Below, one piece after another: positions 54,444 through 63,043 of a stretch of 64,000 nucleotides of DNA (position 1 is its first letter; the number at the start of each line of letters is the position of its first letter). Source of the stretch: Scilla litardierei. Taxonomy: Eukaryota; Streptophyta; Magnoliopsida; Asparagales; Asparagaceae. The stretch covers positions 274,195,655 to 274,259,654 of the forward strand of contig CM061141.1 in assembly GCA_030789695.1 (NCBI GenBank). Direction: 5' to 3'. The notes beneath the pieces are model-generated. The model searched no databases and had not been told where the DNA came from. It saw only the letters and a program-made list of their open reading frames with translations. The position numbers and the translations under genes were made by a program.

Positions 54444-54576
54444 GATGATCTACCTATCTTCTCTCCTGTCAAGAAAAATAGGACCCGTTATCACAAAATT
54501 TTGGTCTGGTGACTCAAAATACTAAAAATTTCTAAAACGAAAATAAAGAAAAACGAATGAGAATAAAGCAAAAACC

Positions 54577-54624
54577 GTCGGGTTGCCTCCCGACAAGCGC
54601 TCGTTTTAGGTCGTGAGCTCGACC
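54577..54624 (-). promoter_or_regulatory. Conserved post-gag hairpin pair (Athila A)
   Basis: Minus strand: GGTCG/CGACC (54609-54624), then AAACGAGCGCTT, then GTCGGG/CCCGAC with loop AGGCAA (54577-54594). It lies directly downstream of the gag-protease stop at 54640. Intact in A and C; the second hairpin is eroded in B. Confidence 0.65.
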
Positions 54625-54639
54625 CCCTATAATTTTCAA

Positions 54640-57411
54640 TCAATGCGGGATGTTTGGTGCACATGAGATGCACCCGTCAAACTTTCCGGGGAGCGCGCTT
54701 GGATTCGGACGTGGCGGCGTAGCGGTCTCCCTCGGAGGTCTCCTATCTCGAATAGTGTTGGGGGGAGGCTCCCCCAAGCTAGCATTTGCCCCGGTCAACG
54801 GCTTAGCCGGCGATGCCGATTTCCGTACCGGCGGAGCTTTCGTTGGAGACTTTGATTTCGAGAGCTTGCAGAGCTCTCGAATCCTTGCGACATCAGCGTC
54901 GCCTTCATCTTCATCAGTGGAGAAGTCTGGGGAATCATCATTATTGTCCTCATGGCCTAAATCCGGGCTTTCATCCAATTCTTCATCAAAAAGGGCACCA
55001 ATTGAGTGAGGAATCGCCTCCTCTATCACCTCATCAAGGAGGTCCATATAATCGAGCTCCTCATGGTAAGGCATGTGCTTCATTGCCTTGGGAATGTGGA
55101 GTTCCACCTCGATGTTTCCGACGTTTAAGGTTAAGGTACCTTCACGCACGTCGACGATGACTCCGGCGGTGGCGAGGAATGGGCGCCCAAGTATCAATGA
55201 GGTGTCTCCCTCCTCCTTAATGTCCATGATGACGAAGTCACATGGCAAGCATATTCCTCCCGGGACTTGAAGTGGGATGTCTTCGGCGATCCCCACCGGC
55301 CTTGTTATCCGTCCATCGGCTAATTGAATGCGCATGTCGGTGGGTTTCAACGTTGTCCCGGTGTTAAGCTTTAAGAACATGGAGAGGGGCATGAGACTCA
55401 CACTAGCCCCAAGATCTACCAACGCCTTTTGAAGAGGCACACCGCCCAAAGTGCAAGGAATCCGAAAACTCCCCGGATCTTTGAATTTTGCCGGCTCCTT
55501 TTCTCTCTTGGTGAACCAAGAGCCCTCCTCGGCTAGCATGACCTTCTCCTTCCTCTTTCTCCCCGAAATCAAGTCTTTCAAGAATTTGGCATATGTGGGG
55601 ATCTCGATGATGGCGTCAAGGAAGGGAATATTTAGGCTAACTCCTCTTAGATACTCGAGGAATTTCGCTAGCCTTTTCTCCATTTTCGCTTTCGCTAGTC
55701 TTTGGGGGAATGGGACCGATGGCATGAAGCGCCTCTCCTCAGTTAATAGCTCCGCCCTAGATTTCTCCTTGTCTTGTGGCTCCTTCTCCTTATCGACCTC
55801 AACTACCGGCTCAACCGGCTCCAAGCTTTCTTCCACGTCCTCCTCAATAGGAATCATGGCGGGGGTGGTGTCCTTCCCGCCTCTAGTTGTGACGGCAACT
55901 ACGGCGTTGATGTGGCCCGTGTTGCCCCGTGGGTTTTGCTCCGGTTGCGCCGGCAATCTTTGAGTGTTCCGGTTGAGCACCGCTAATTGTTCCGAAATTT
56001 GAGCCACTACGGTATTGAGAGAATCTTGTCCCGCCTTCAAAGTAGCATTCACCTTGTTTTGCTCGACCATGAACGCCTCCACTCTAGTTTCGAAATCGGA
56101 TCTTTGTGGAGCTTGTGGAGGGTTTTGGTTTTGATTCCTCCACCCTTGGTTGTATCCGGGAGGCCTATAAGGTGGGACTTGTTGCTTTGGTTGGAAGTTT
56201 TGTTGTGGAGGCCCCCTCGGCGGATAGTATTGTTGTTGGGGTGGTGGTGGTCGAGCTTGATTAGGCGGTTGTTGTGGCGGGTTCAAAGCTCCTTCATTGT
56301 TGGCGTAGGAGAATCCCGGGTGATTTCTTGCGGCCGGATTAGACCAATACCCTTGGTTCCCCGCAACATATTGCACTTGCTCCAAGGATCCTTCTCCTTG
56401 CTCTCCTCCCGAATACATGGCTTGAGATTGGTCTTGCCAATCACTCATTTGGCTTGCCGGCGTGGAGGTGGAAGGGCTTCCTTGAGGCTCCGTTATGAAT
56501 TTCTCCAATCTCTCCACCACCTTGTGGAGAGAATCGAATTTGCTCGTAAGCTCCGCTACGGCTTTTGCCTCGTAGATGCTAGTCGGCTTTAAGGAGGACG
56601 TAGAGTGTCCTCGCTCATCGCCCCATTGTTGGTTATTGGAGGCCATCTCCTCAATTAGGGCCGTAGCTTCCTCGGGAGTCTTTGACAAGATTGCACCATT
56701 CGCCGCGGCATCAATAATTTGTTTGGTCCCCGGTTGGAGACCGTTGTAGAAGCTGTGCACTAACTCCCAATCTTCTATACTGTGGTGCGGGCACTGGTGC
56801 TGCAAATCCTTAAATCGCTCCCAAGCTTCATAGAGCGTCTCGTGTGGTCCTTGCTTGAAGGACATGAGAGCGCTCCGGATCTTCACCGTCTTGGATGGTG
56901 GATAGAATTTATCAATGAATGCATCCGCCAACCCGTCCCAAGAGGTGAAAACTCCGTCAGCTTGCGTCCTCAGCCAATAGAGTGCTTTGTCCTTTAGCGT
57001 GAAGGGGAAGAGGCGCAGTCTGATGGCATCAATCGGGACCCCCGGCATTTGGAAAGTGGCGCACTTCGACAAGAAAGATTGGATGTGGTAGTGGGGGTTC
57101 TCGTGAGCGTTCCCATGAAAGGGGTCTTGTTGCATCAAAACCACCAACCCCGTCTTTAGCTCGAAGTTCTTGTCGGCCGCCAACTCCGGCACGGCGATGG
57201 ATGACGTAGTAGAAGAGGTTTTAGGCCGAAGCCTATCGCGAATAGATATTATTCTCGCCATTCTCGCCGCCAATTCTTCAGGAGTTTCCCGGTTGGTCAT
57301 AAACCCCCCTTCCGGATATTGTCTCCTTTCCGCTCTGAGTCTCCGCGCGGTACGTTCGATCTCGGGATCGAATAATAGGGCTTCGGGATCCGCCGTAGAT
57401 CTCGTGTACAT
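54640..57411 (-). CDS. gag-pro: Athila gag-protease polyprotein, intact
   Basis: 923 codons from ATG at 57411, about 155 bp after the primer site. The Gag domain (about residues 65-270) contains LVVLMQQDPFHGNAHENP, AIRLRLFPFTLKD, DALADAF-like FIDKFYPPSKTVKIRSALM and HHSIEDWELVHSFYNGL. A Gln/Pro-rich linker (about 340-440) follows, then a helical region (FETRVEAFMVEQNKVNATL). The retropepsin-type protease has DLGAS at about 662-666 and ILGRPFLAT at about 737. The acidic C-terminus ends GCISCAPNIPH. No RT, RNase H or integrase follows. Because it is intact and the LTRs are young, it may be expressed. Mobilisation must use enzymes of an autonomous relative. Confidence 0.92.
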   Translation of the reverse strand: MYTRSTADPEALLFDPEIERTARRLRAERRQYPEGGFMTNRETPEELAARMARIISIRDRLRPKTSSTTSSIAVPELAADKNFELKTGLVVLMQQDPFHGNAHENPHYHIQSFLSKCATFQMPGVPIDAIRLRLFPFTLKDKALYWLRTQADGVFTSWDGLADAFIDKFYPPSKTVKIRSALMSFKQGPHETLYEAWERFKDLQHQCPHHSIEDWELVHSFYNGLQPGTKQIIDAAANGAILSKTPEEATALIEEMASNNQQWGDERGHSTSSLKPTSIYEAKAVAELTSKFDSLHKVVERLEKFITEPQGSPSTSTPASQMSDWQDQSQAMYSGGEQGEGSLEQVQYVAGNQGYWSNPAARNHPGFSYANNEGALNPPQQPPNQARPPPPQQQYYPPRGPPQQNFQPKQQVPPYRPPGYNQGWRNQNQNPPQAPQRSDFETRVEAFMVEQNKVNATLKAGQDSLNTVVAQISEQLAVLNRNTQRLPAQPEQNPRGNTGHINAVVAVTTRGGKDTTPAMIPIEEDVEESLEPVEPVVEVDKEKEPQDKEKSRAELLTEERRFMPSVPFPQRLAKAKMEKRLAKFLEYLRGVSLNIPFLDAIIEIPTYAKFLKDLISGRKRKEKVMLAEEGSWFTKREKEPAKFKDPGSFRIPCTLGGVPLQKALVDLGASVSLMPLSMFLKLNTGTTLKPTDMRIQLADGRITRPVGIAEDIPLQVPGGICLPCDFVIMDIKEEGDTSLILGRPFLATAGVIVDVREGTLTLNVGNIEVELHIPKAMKHMPYHEELDYMDLLDEVIEEAIPHSIGALFDEELDESPDLGHEDNNDDSPDFSTDEDEGDADVARIRELCKLSKSKSPTKAPPVRKSASPAKPLTGANASLGEPPPNTIRDRRPPRETATPPRPNPSALPGKFDGCISCAPNIPH

Positions 57412-57564
57412 GCACAGTGAAAGCAGAGTTTCAAAGAGATGATTAGTACCGTGGAAGGGTTAGGTAGAAACAGCAAAGGAAATAATAATGGTAAAAGAAA
57501 TAAAATAAAAAGAAAATAAAAGAAAGAAATAGCTAGGTGAAAAAAGAATCAAACGCAATCGCCT

Positions 57565-57582
57565 CCCCGGCAGCGGCGCCAA
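57565..57582 (-). other. Primer binding site (Athila A)
   Basis: Minus strand TGGCGCCGCTGCCGGGGA, tRNA-Asp type with one difference from the E site, six bases after the LTR end. Confidence 0.9.
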
Positions 57583-58638
57583 AAACTTGATCGCGCCCCG
57601 GCGTACACGTCCCGGGACGACGGTTGTAGTTTTACCGCAAGCGCACGGTATAGCGGCGAGCGGGTATCGAACACAGGGAGGACGAATGACCGTGCTTGCT
57701 CCTAATCAACCTGGCTATTTAGAGGGATAATTGCCTTGGGCGATCCTGTCACAATCGTCAGACAAGAGTGCGAAATATCAAATCAAATAGAAAACGCCTA
57801 GGGAATGGGGAATCCCCACTACTCACCGTATTTCACAATTGTGGTTCACCGGTATCGAAATCGCTAGGATGAGAATTTGGATGAACTAGTTGCAACTAAA
57901 TGTGAAACCAAGCTCACGCTCTCGCGCTGTTGCCGGTCTATAGCTATCCTAGGTTTGGGTCCAATCTCTTGCAAACCCTAGCCTAGGGGAGCTAGCATTG
58001 GGATCAACATCATCGTCCAATTGTGCACCGAGTCCAATCTCTTGCAAACTCGGTCCACAATCTAAATTAGGATAGTTCCTACCCGTCCAATCTCTTGCAA
58101 ACGGGTATCGGCGCGGAATTGCAACCGGAGATCCTAGCATCGGTCCAATTTCTTGCAAACCGATACTTCGAAAATCCGACTCCAACCCAATTCGGATTTC
58201 TAGGGCTTCCTATCGAATTGGGATCCAATCTCTTGCAAATCCCAATTGATGTGAATACCTAGCTATCCGTAGTAATTCGATCCCAATCTAATCCCTAATA
58301 ACAATCCTAGCTCAATTTCTACCGGTTCAACACAAACACGAAATTGGGCTTGTAGGGTTCATCCCCACGCCCCAAGACGTGGAGACTACTCACTAATCAT
58401 AGCAATAGCACAATAATTGGCAGAGAAATAGACAATGGAATTCATCACAACAATGATATAAACAATAAAAAATAGAGTTTTTGTGGAAGAGAAGTGCAAA
58501 CCAATGTAGATCTTCAATCAACCCAACAAAAATCCAAGTTTTTCTCTTCACCAATCACAATTAATAAGGCTAAAAAGTAGACTCAAAAAGCTGCAAAAAA
58601 TCTGAGAGGAGGCTCCCAAAACTAGGGTAAAAACAGAG

Positions 58639-58646
58639 CTTAAATA
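58639..58646 (-). promoter_or_regulatory. TATA box of Athila A 5' LTR
   Basis: TATTTAAG on the minus strand, about 82 bp downstream of the palindrome array, the same spacing as in B. Confidence 0.65.
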
Positions 58647-58727
58647 GCCCCAAAAATCGTCTAAAAATCCTGACCAAAACGCCCCTGCACAGCCTGTTTT
58701 CCGCAAATTTCGCTACAGGCAGCGCAT

Positions 58728-59110
58728 CGCACTCGGCCGAGTGACGAAAGTCGCTCGGCCGAGTGAAAACCCTGTCAATTTCCAGTAAGTCGTGGGCTTC
58801 AGGGGTCTTCAGTTCGGGGGCGGCTCGGCCGAGTGAGTTGTCGTCACTCGGCCGATGGCTTCACTTCACTCGGGCGGACGGGATTTGCCACTCGGCCGAG
58901 TGGGTCTTCTGAAGCTCAGAGGCCGAAAAACAGTAACTTCGGTCTTTTTGAGAGCCTTCGTCTGGGCGCCACTCGGGCGGACGTGGTTTCGTCACTCGGC
59001 CGAGTGGGTCTTCTGTGCTCGGCCGAGTGCACAAGTAACTCGTGTCTGGATTGGTCGGCCGAGCAGTGTCTCGCTGGTCGGCCGAGTGGCTCCTCCACTC
59101 GGCCGAGTGG
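58728..59110. repeat. ACTCGGCCGAGTG palindrome array, U3 of Athila A 5' LTR
   Basis: About nine copies of CACTCGGCCGAGTG and variants in about 380 bp. The second LTR carries the same array at 48586-48968. Confidence 0.9.
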
Positions 59111-59404
59111 GACACAAAAAATGCCCAAACTGGTCGTTTTGGCCTCCTCGTCGCTCCGGCGACGTCCATTCTTCTTCCGCTCCTTTCCAACAGCAAAATA
59201 CCCCTCGGGGAGGTCGTCGGTGGCCGTCTAGATTACACGCATCTCGAGATCACTCCTAATCGCGCCAAATCACCTGAAATGCGACAAAAACAACAAATCG
59301 TGAAAAGCATCGCAATATCGTCGATATATCGTGAAAAACATAATTTGGGCGATCAAAATGGCATGCAAACATGCGGGAAAAGGGTGTAAAATAAGGAGTG
59401 ATCA

Positions 59405-59409
59405 GCAGG
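59405..59409 (+). other. Target site duplication of Athila A (right)
   Basis: GCAGG after LTR end TGATCA, matching 47441-47445. Confidence 0.95.
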
Positions 59410-59493
59410 CTTTTCGGCAGGCCGCTCCGCCGAGGAGGCAGGCATTTCTGATGACTGAGGAGGAGGTTTTGGCCATGGATGAGGTCATTGCAG
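59410..59493 (+). CDS. gag: Remainder of the gag exon of element G
   Basis: Continues the G gag frame after the Athila A insertion (AAPPRRQAFLMTEEEVLAMD, then EVIAG). It ends at a strong splice-donor-like GCAG|GTAACT at 59493/59494. The joined residues lead into the protease region in elements of this clade. Confidence 0.75.
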
Positions 59494-59604
59494 GTAACTT
59501 TCGATCTGGATTGTTCCTTCTTTAATTGATTGATTGTTAAATTATGTGAGAGCTTGTGCATGGTGTTGCTAGAATAAGATTTGATCGATTAGACTGTTTG
59601 TTAG
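59494..59604 (+). other. Putative intron 1 of element G
   Basis: 111 bp, GTAACT ... TTGTTAG, T-rich and containing in-frame stops. Removing it joins the gag frame to the protease frame (Gly codon split after its first base) without a shift. Other chromoviruses usually read through here without an interruption. Confidence 0.6.
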
Positions 59605-62023
59605 GTGTGATTTCGGTTTGCACGTTCCCTGCCCGAGTCCTCTTTGACTCAGGTGCGTCAATGTGCATTTTGGCCCAGAGCTTCGTGGAGAAGCATTCCT
59701 TGTCGACGTCCCCTCTGTCCAAGAGTTGGAATATCGTCACAGGGAATGGAGTAGTCACGGTGCATCGTGGGTGCAGTCCTTGCCCTGTGGTGGTTTGTGG
59801 ACATGAGCTTTATGCTGATTTTATTGTCCACAACATCACCAACTACGATGCGGTCCTTGGGATGGATTGGCTTGCGAGCTTCTATGCTACGATCGACTGC
59901 AGGAGGAAGAAGGTGGTGTTCGAGATTCCCGGACATCCGGTGTTTGAGTTCAGTTGTGGTAGCCGTTCGCTTGGTCCTGTCAGATTTCGGGCCAGGCCGG
60001 TGGAGGCTGTGGCTATGCAGATGGAGCTGGAGTGGCCAGCTGTGGTGCGAGATTTTGGTGACGTCTTCCCCGAGGAGATGTCTGGTTTGCCGCCTGATCG
60101 AGCTTTGGAATTTTCTATCGATCTTGTTCCAGGTGCTCAGCCAATTTCGAAGGCGCCGTATCGTATGGCACCTGCTGAGTTGGAAGAGTTGCGGAAGCAG
60201 TTGGATGAGCTGTTGCTGAAGGGTTATATTAATCCTAGTGTGTCTCCGTGGGGAGCACCGGTGTTGCTGGTTAAGAAGAAGGATGGTTCGCGTCGCATGT
60301 GCGTGGATTATCGGGAGTTGAATGCGGTGACCATTAAGAATAAATACCCGTTGCCTCGCATCGATGATATTTTTGATCAGCTTGGAGGTTCGAGGGTGTT
60401 TTCTAAATTGGATTTGAGGAGTGGTTACCATCAGTTGAAGGTGAAGAAGGATGATGTTCTGAAGACAGCGTTCAGGACGAAGTATGGACACTATGAGTTT
60501 GTGGTTATGCCTTTCGGTGTAACTAACGCGCCCGCAGTTTTCATGAATCTGATGAACCTGATTTTCTACGACTTTTTGGATAAGTTTGTCGTTATCTTCA
60601 TCGACGACATTCTGATCTATTCGAAGTCGGAGGAAGAGCATGCCTCGCACTTGAGGACGGTATTGGAGATTTTGAGGAAGTATCGGTTGTATGCTAAGTT
60701 TTTGAAGTGCGAGTTTTGGCTGGATAGAGTTGCTTTTCTCGGGCATGTGGTGACTGGAGATGGTATTTCAGTGGATCCCGAGAAGATTCGGGCCATCAGG
60801 GAGTGGCCTGTTCCGTCGTCAGCGTCTGAGATCCGGAGTTTCCTTGGACTTGCTGGTTACTATCGGCGATTCATTAAGGACTTTTCCCGTATTGCTGAGC
60901 CGATGACCAGGTTGACGCGGAAGGATGTTGCTTATGTTTGGTCGGGTGATTGCGAGAGTGCTTTTGGTGTTCTGAAGGAGAGGTTGACGAGTGCCCCTAT
61001 TCTTGTCGTGCCTGACCGCAGCGGTGGATTTGAGATCTTTTGCGATGCTTCTGGCAAGGGTCTCGGTTGTGTGTTGCATCAGCACGGGCATGTTGTGGCG
61101 TATGCGTCTCGTCAGCTTAAGGTTCATGAGAAGAACTATCCGACGCATGATTTGGAGTTGGCTGCCGTTGTGTTTGCTCTTAAGATTTGGAGGCACTTCT
61201 TGCTGAGTGAGAAAGTGAAGATTTTCACCGATCACAAAAGCTTGAAGTATATTTTCACGCAGAAGGAGCTCAACATGCGACAGCGTCGATGGTTGGAGCT
61301 TATGGCGGATTATGAGATTGATTTGCAGTATCACCCTGGCAAGGTGAATGTGGTTCCAGATGCTTTGAGTAGGCTTCCAGCGGTGATGATTTTGACCTCG
61401 CAGTGGAGATTGCAGCAGGATTTTTGCGAGTCTGGTGTGGAGATTGTTCTTCCTGGGGAGGCTTCTTCGTTGATGTACATGCAGGTACAGTCGACGATCG
61501 TGGATCGGATTAAGGCTGGCCAGGCTGAGGATCTGAAGCTGGTGAAGATTCGGGAGCAGGTGGGAGCCGGTCTGCGGACTGACTTTTTGATTCATGAGGA
61601 TGGCTCGCTGAGGTTTGGAGCCAGGTTGTGTGTGCCTGCTGGGGATATCAGAGAGGAGTTGATAGTGGAGGCACACAGTTCGCCGTATTCTGTGCATCCT
61701 GGTGGCACCAAGATGTACCAGGATCTTCGTCTGAATTATTGGTGGCATGGTATGAAGAGGAGTGTGGCTCGGAGTGTAGCCAAGTGTTTGGTTTGCCAGC
61801 AAGTGAAGGCAGAGCATCAGCGTTCGGCCGGGTTGCTACAACCGCTTCCGATTCCGGAGTGGAAGTGGCAGCACATCACTATGGATTTCGTGACTGGACT
61901 ACCTCGGAGTCCGAAGCAGAATGACGCGATTTGGGTGATCGTAGATCGGTTGACCAAATCTGCGCATTTTATTCCGTTCCGAGTGGGACAGTCCACTGAG
62001 GCGCTGCGAGGAGATATATGGAG
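59605..62023 (+). pseudogene. pol: Pol of chromovirus G: protease, RT, RNase H, integrase N-terminal part
   Basis: Open frame with no stop until 62027. Protease active site LFDSGAS near 59645; reverse transcriptase with [40 protein letters not shown] and the catalytic FIDD (near 60597); RNase H with [23 protein letters not shown] and FTDHKSL; integrase zinc finger ([10 protein letters not shown] ... CLVCQQ) and first catalytic Asp in MDFVTGLP (near 61880). These make and integrate the cDNA. Close to the end, after STEAL, one base appears to be missing relative to the expected continuation, shifting the frame just before putative intron 2. Apart from the Athila insertion and this shift the gene looks fresh. 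Confidence 0.92.
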
Positions 62024-62094
62024 GTAAAATTCTGTTACTCTCCGTTTTATTTCCTTTTCCTAGTTTAGATAGTGATGTAACGTGAATCGTGCAG
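62024..62094 (+). other. Putative intron 2 of element G
   Basis: 71 bp, GAG|GTAAAA ... CGTGCAG|GAG, pyrimidine-rich. It splits the integrase between the first and second catalytic Asp. Splicing would restore the expected order of residues (YMEEIVRLHG), except for a one-base loss about 15 bp upstream. Confidence 0.5.
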
Positions 62095-62997
62095 GAGATT
62101 GTGCGACTTCATGGAGTCCCCGTGAGTATCGTGTCTGACAGAGACACGAGGTTCACATCTCAGTTCTGGCAGAGTTTGCAGAAGAGCTTGGGTACGCATC
62201 TGAGTTTCAGCACGGCGTACCATCCGCAGACGGATGGCCAGTCTGAGAGGACGATTCAGATTTTGGAAGACATGCTGAGGGCGTGCATGTTGGATTTCAA
62301 GGGTTCGTGGGAGGACCATCTGCATTTGGTGGAGTTTTCCTACAACAACAGCTTCCAGGCGAGTATTGGCATGGCGCCATTCGCCGCTCTTTATGGGAGG
62401 AAATGTCGATCGCCATTGAGTTGGGATGACGTTGGTGATCGGGAGTTGTTGGGGCCTGAGATGATCGTGGAGGCCGTGGATATCGTCAGGAATATTCGGG
62501 AGAGGTTGAGAATTGCTCAGGACCGTTTTAAGCATTGGGCGGATGCTAAACGTCGTCCTTTGGAGTTTCAGCCAGGCGACCATGTGTTCTTGAAGATTTC
62601 CCCGAATCGTGGTGTGATTCGTTTTGGGAAGCGTGGGAAGTTGAGCCCGCGATACATTGGACCGTTTGACGTTTTGGAGAGGGTTGGCGAGGTAGCTTAT
62701 CGCTTGGCCTTGCCGCCGTCTTTGGAAGGGGTTCACGATGTTTTCCATGTGTCGCAGCTTCGTCGACACATTAGCGATCCGTCTCATGCGGTGGATTTTT
62801 CGGAGATTACCGTTCGCCCCGATATGACGTATGACCAGCATCCAGTGCAGATTCTGGACAGGCGTCAGAAGTCGCTTCGGAACAAGGTTGTCAATCTTGT
62901 AAGGGTGATGTGGCGACACGGCTCACCTGGAGAATCTACTTGGGAGAATGAGGATGAGATGCGAGAGCGTTTCCCACTTTTGTTTCCGGACTCGTGA
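62095..62997 (+). pseudogene. pol: Integrase C-terminal part and chromodomain of element G
   Basis: Continues integrase: [20 protein letters not shown] with the second catalytic Asp, [20 protein letters not shown] with the catalytic Glu, then the GPF/Y-like segment ([20 protein letters not shown]) and [13 protein letters not shown]. The last 50 residues form a chromodomain-like region ([19 protein letters not shown], then [18 protein letters not shown]), which in this clade guides integration to chromatin marks. There is no start codon of its own; it depends on splicing or frameshift repair. Confidence 0.9.
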
Positions 62998-63030
62998 GTA
63001 TTCGGAAATTCCGAGGACGGAATTTTTCTT

Positions 63031-63043
63031 AAGTTGGGGAGGA
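63031..63043 (+). other. Polypurine tract of element G
   Basis: AAGTTGGGGAGGA directly before the 3' LTR start TGTAACG. Confidence 0.85.

Larger units (their letters stand above)
47446..59404 (-). mobile_element. Complete Athila-lineage non-autonomous element A
   Basis: 11959 bp with LTRs at 57589-59404 (5') and 47446-49262 (3'), GCAGG target duplications, primer site, intact gag-protease (54640-57411), hairpin pair, small basic ORF, internal promoter-like module, intact 747-codon second ORF (51234-53477), 3' non-coding region and PPT. It lacks RT, RNase H and integrase. The LTRs differ by three substitutions and one single-base indel, so it is very young. Confidence 0.95.
57589..59404 (-). 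repeat. 5' LTR of Athila A
   Basis: 1816 bp. It differs from the 3' LTR by substitutions near 58024, 58422 and 58919 and one missing G near 57601. It contains the ACTCGGCCGAGTG array (58728-59110), the TATA-like box (58639-58646, minus) and hairpins (57957-58247). Open frames within the array (such as 58855-59259) are by-products of the repeat. Confidence 0.95.

Noticed and set aside
58855..59259. Open frames of 110-134 codons on both strands in the LTRs of Athila A (also 48691-49117).
   Set aside because: They are made of CGGCCGAG repeats translated in various frames and lie in U3; no protein similarity or start context supports them.
59658..60746. A 362-codon open frame antisense to the chromovirus RT.
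   Set aside because: It is complementary to a well-supported protease-RT coding frame and contains no recognisable domain; it results from codon composition.
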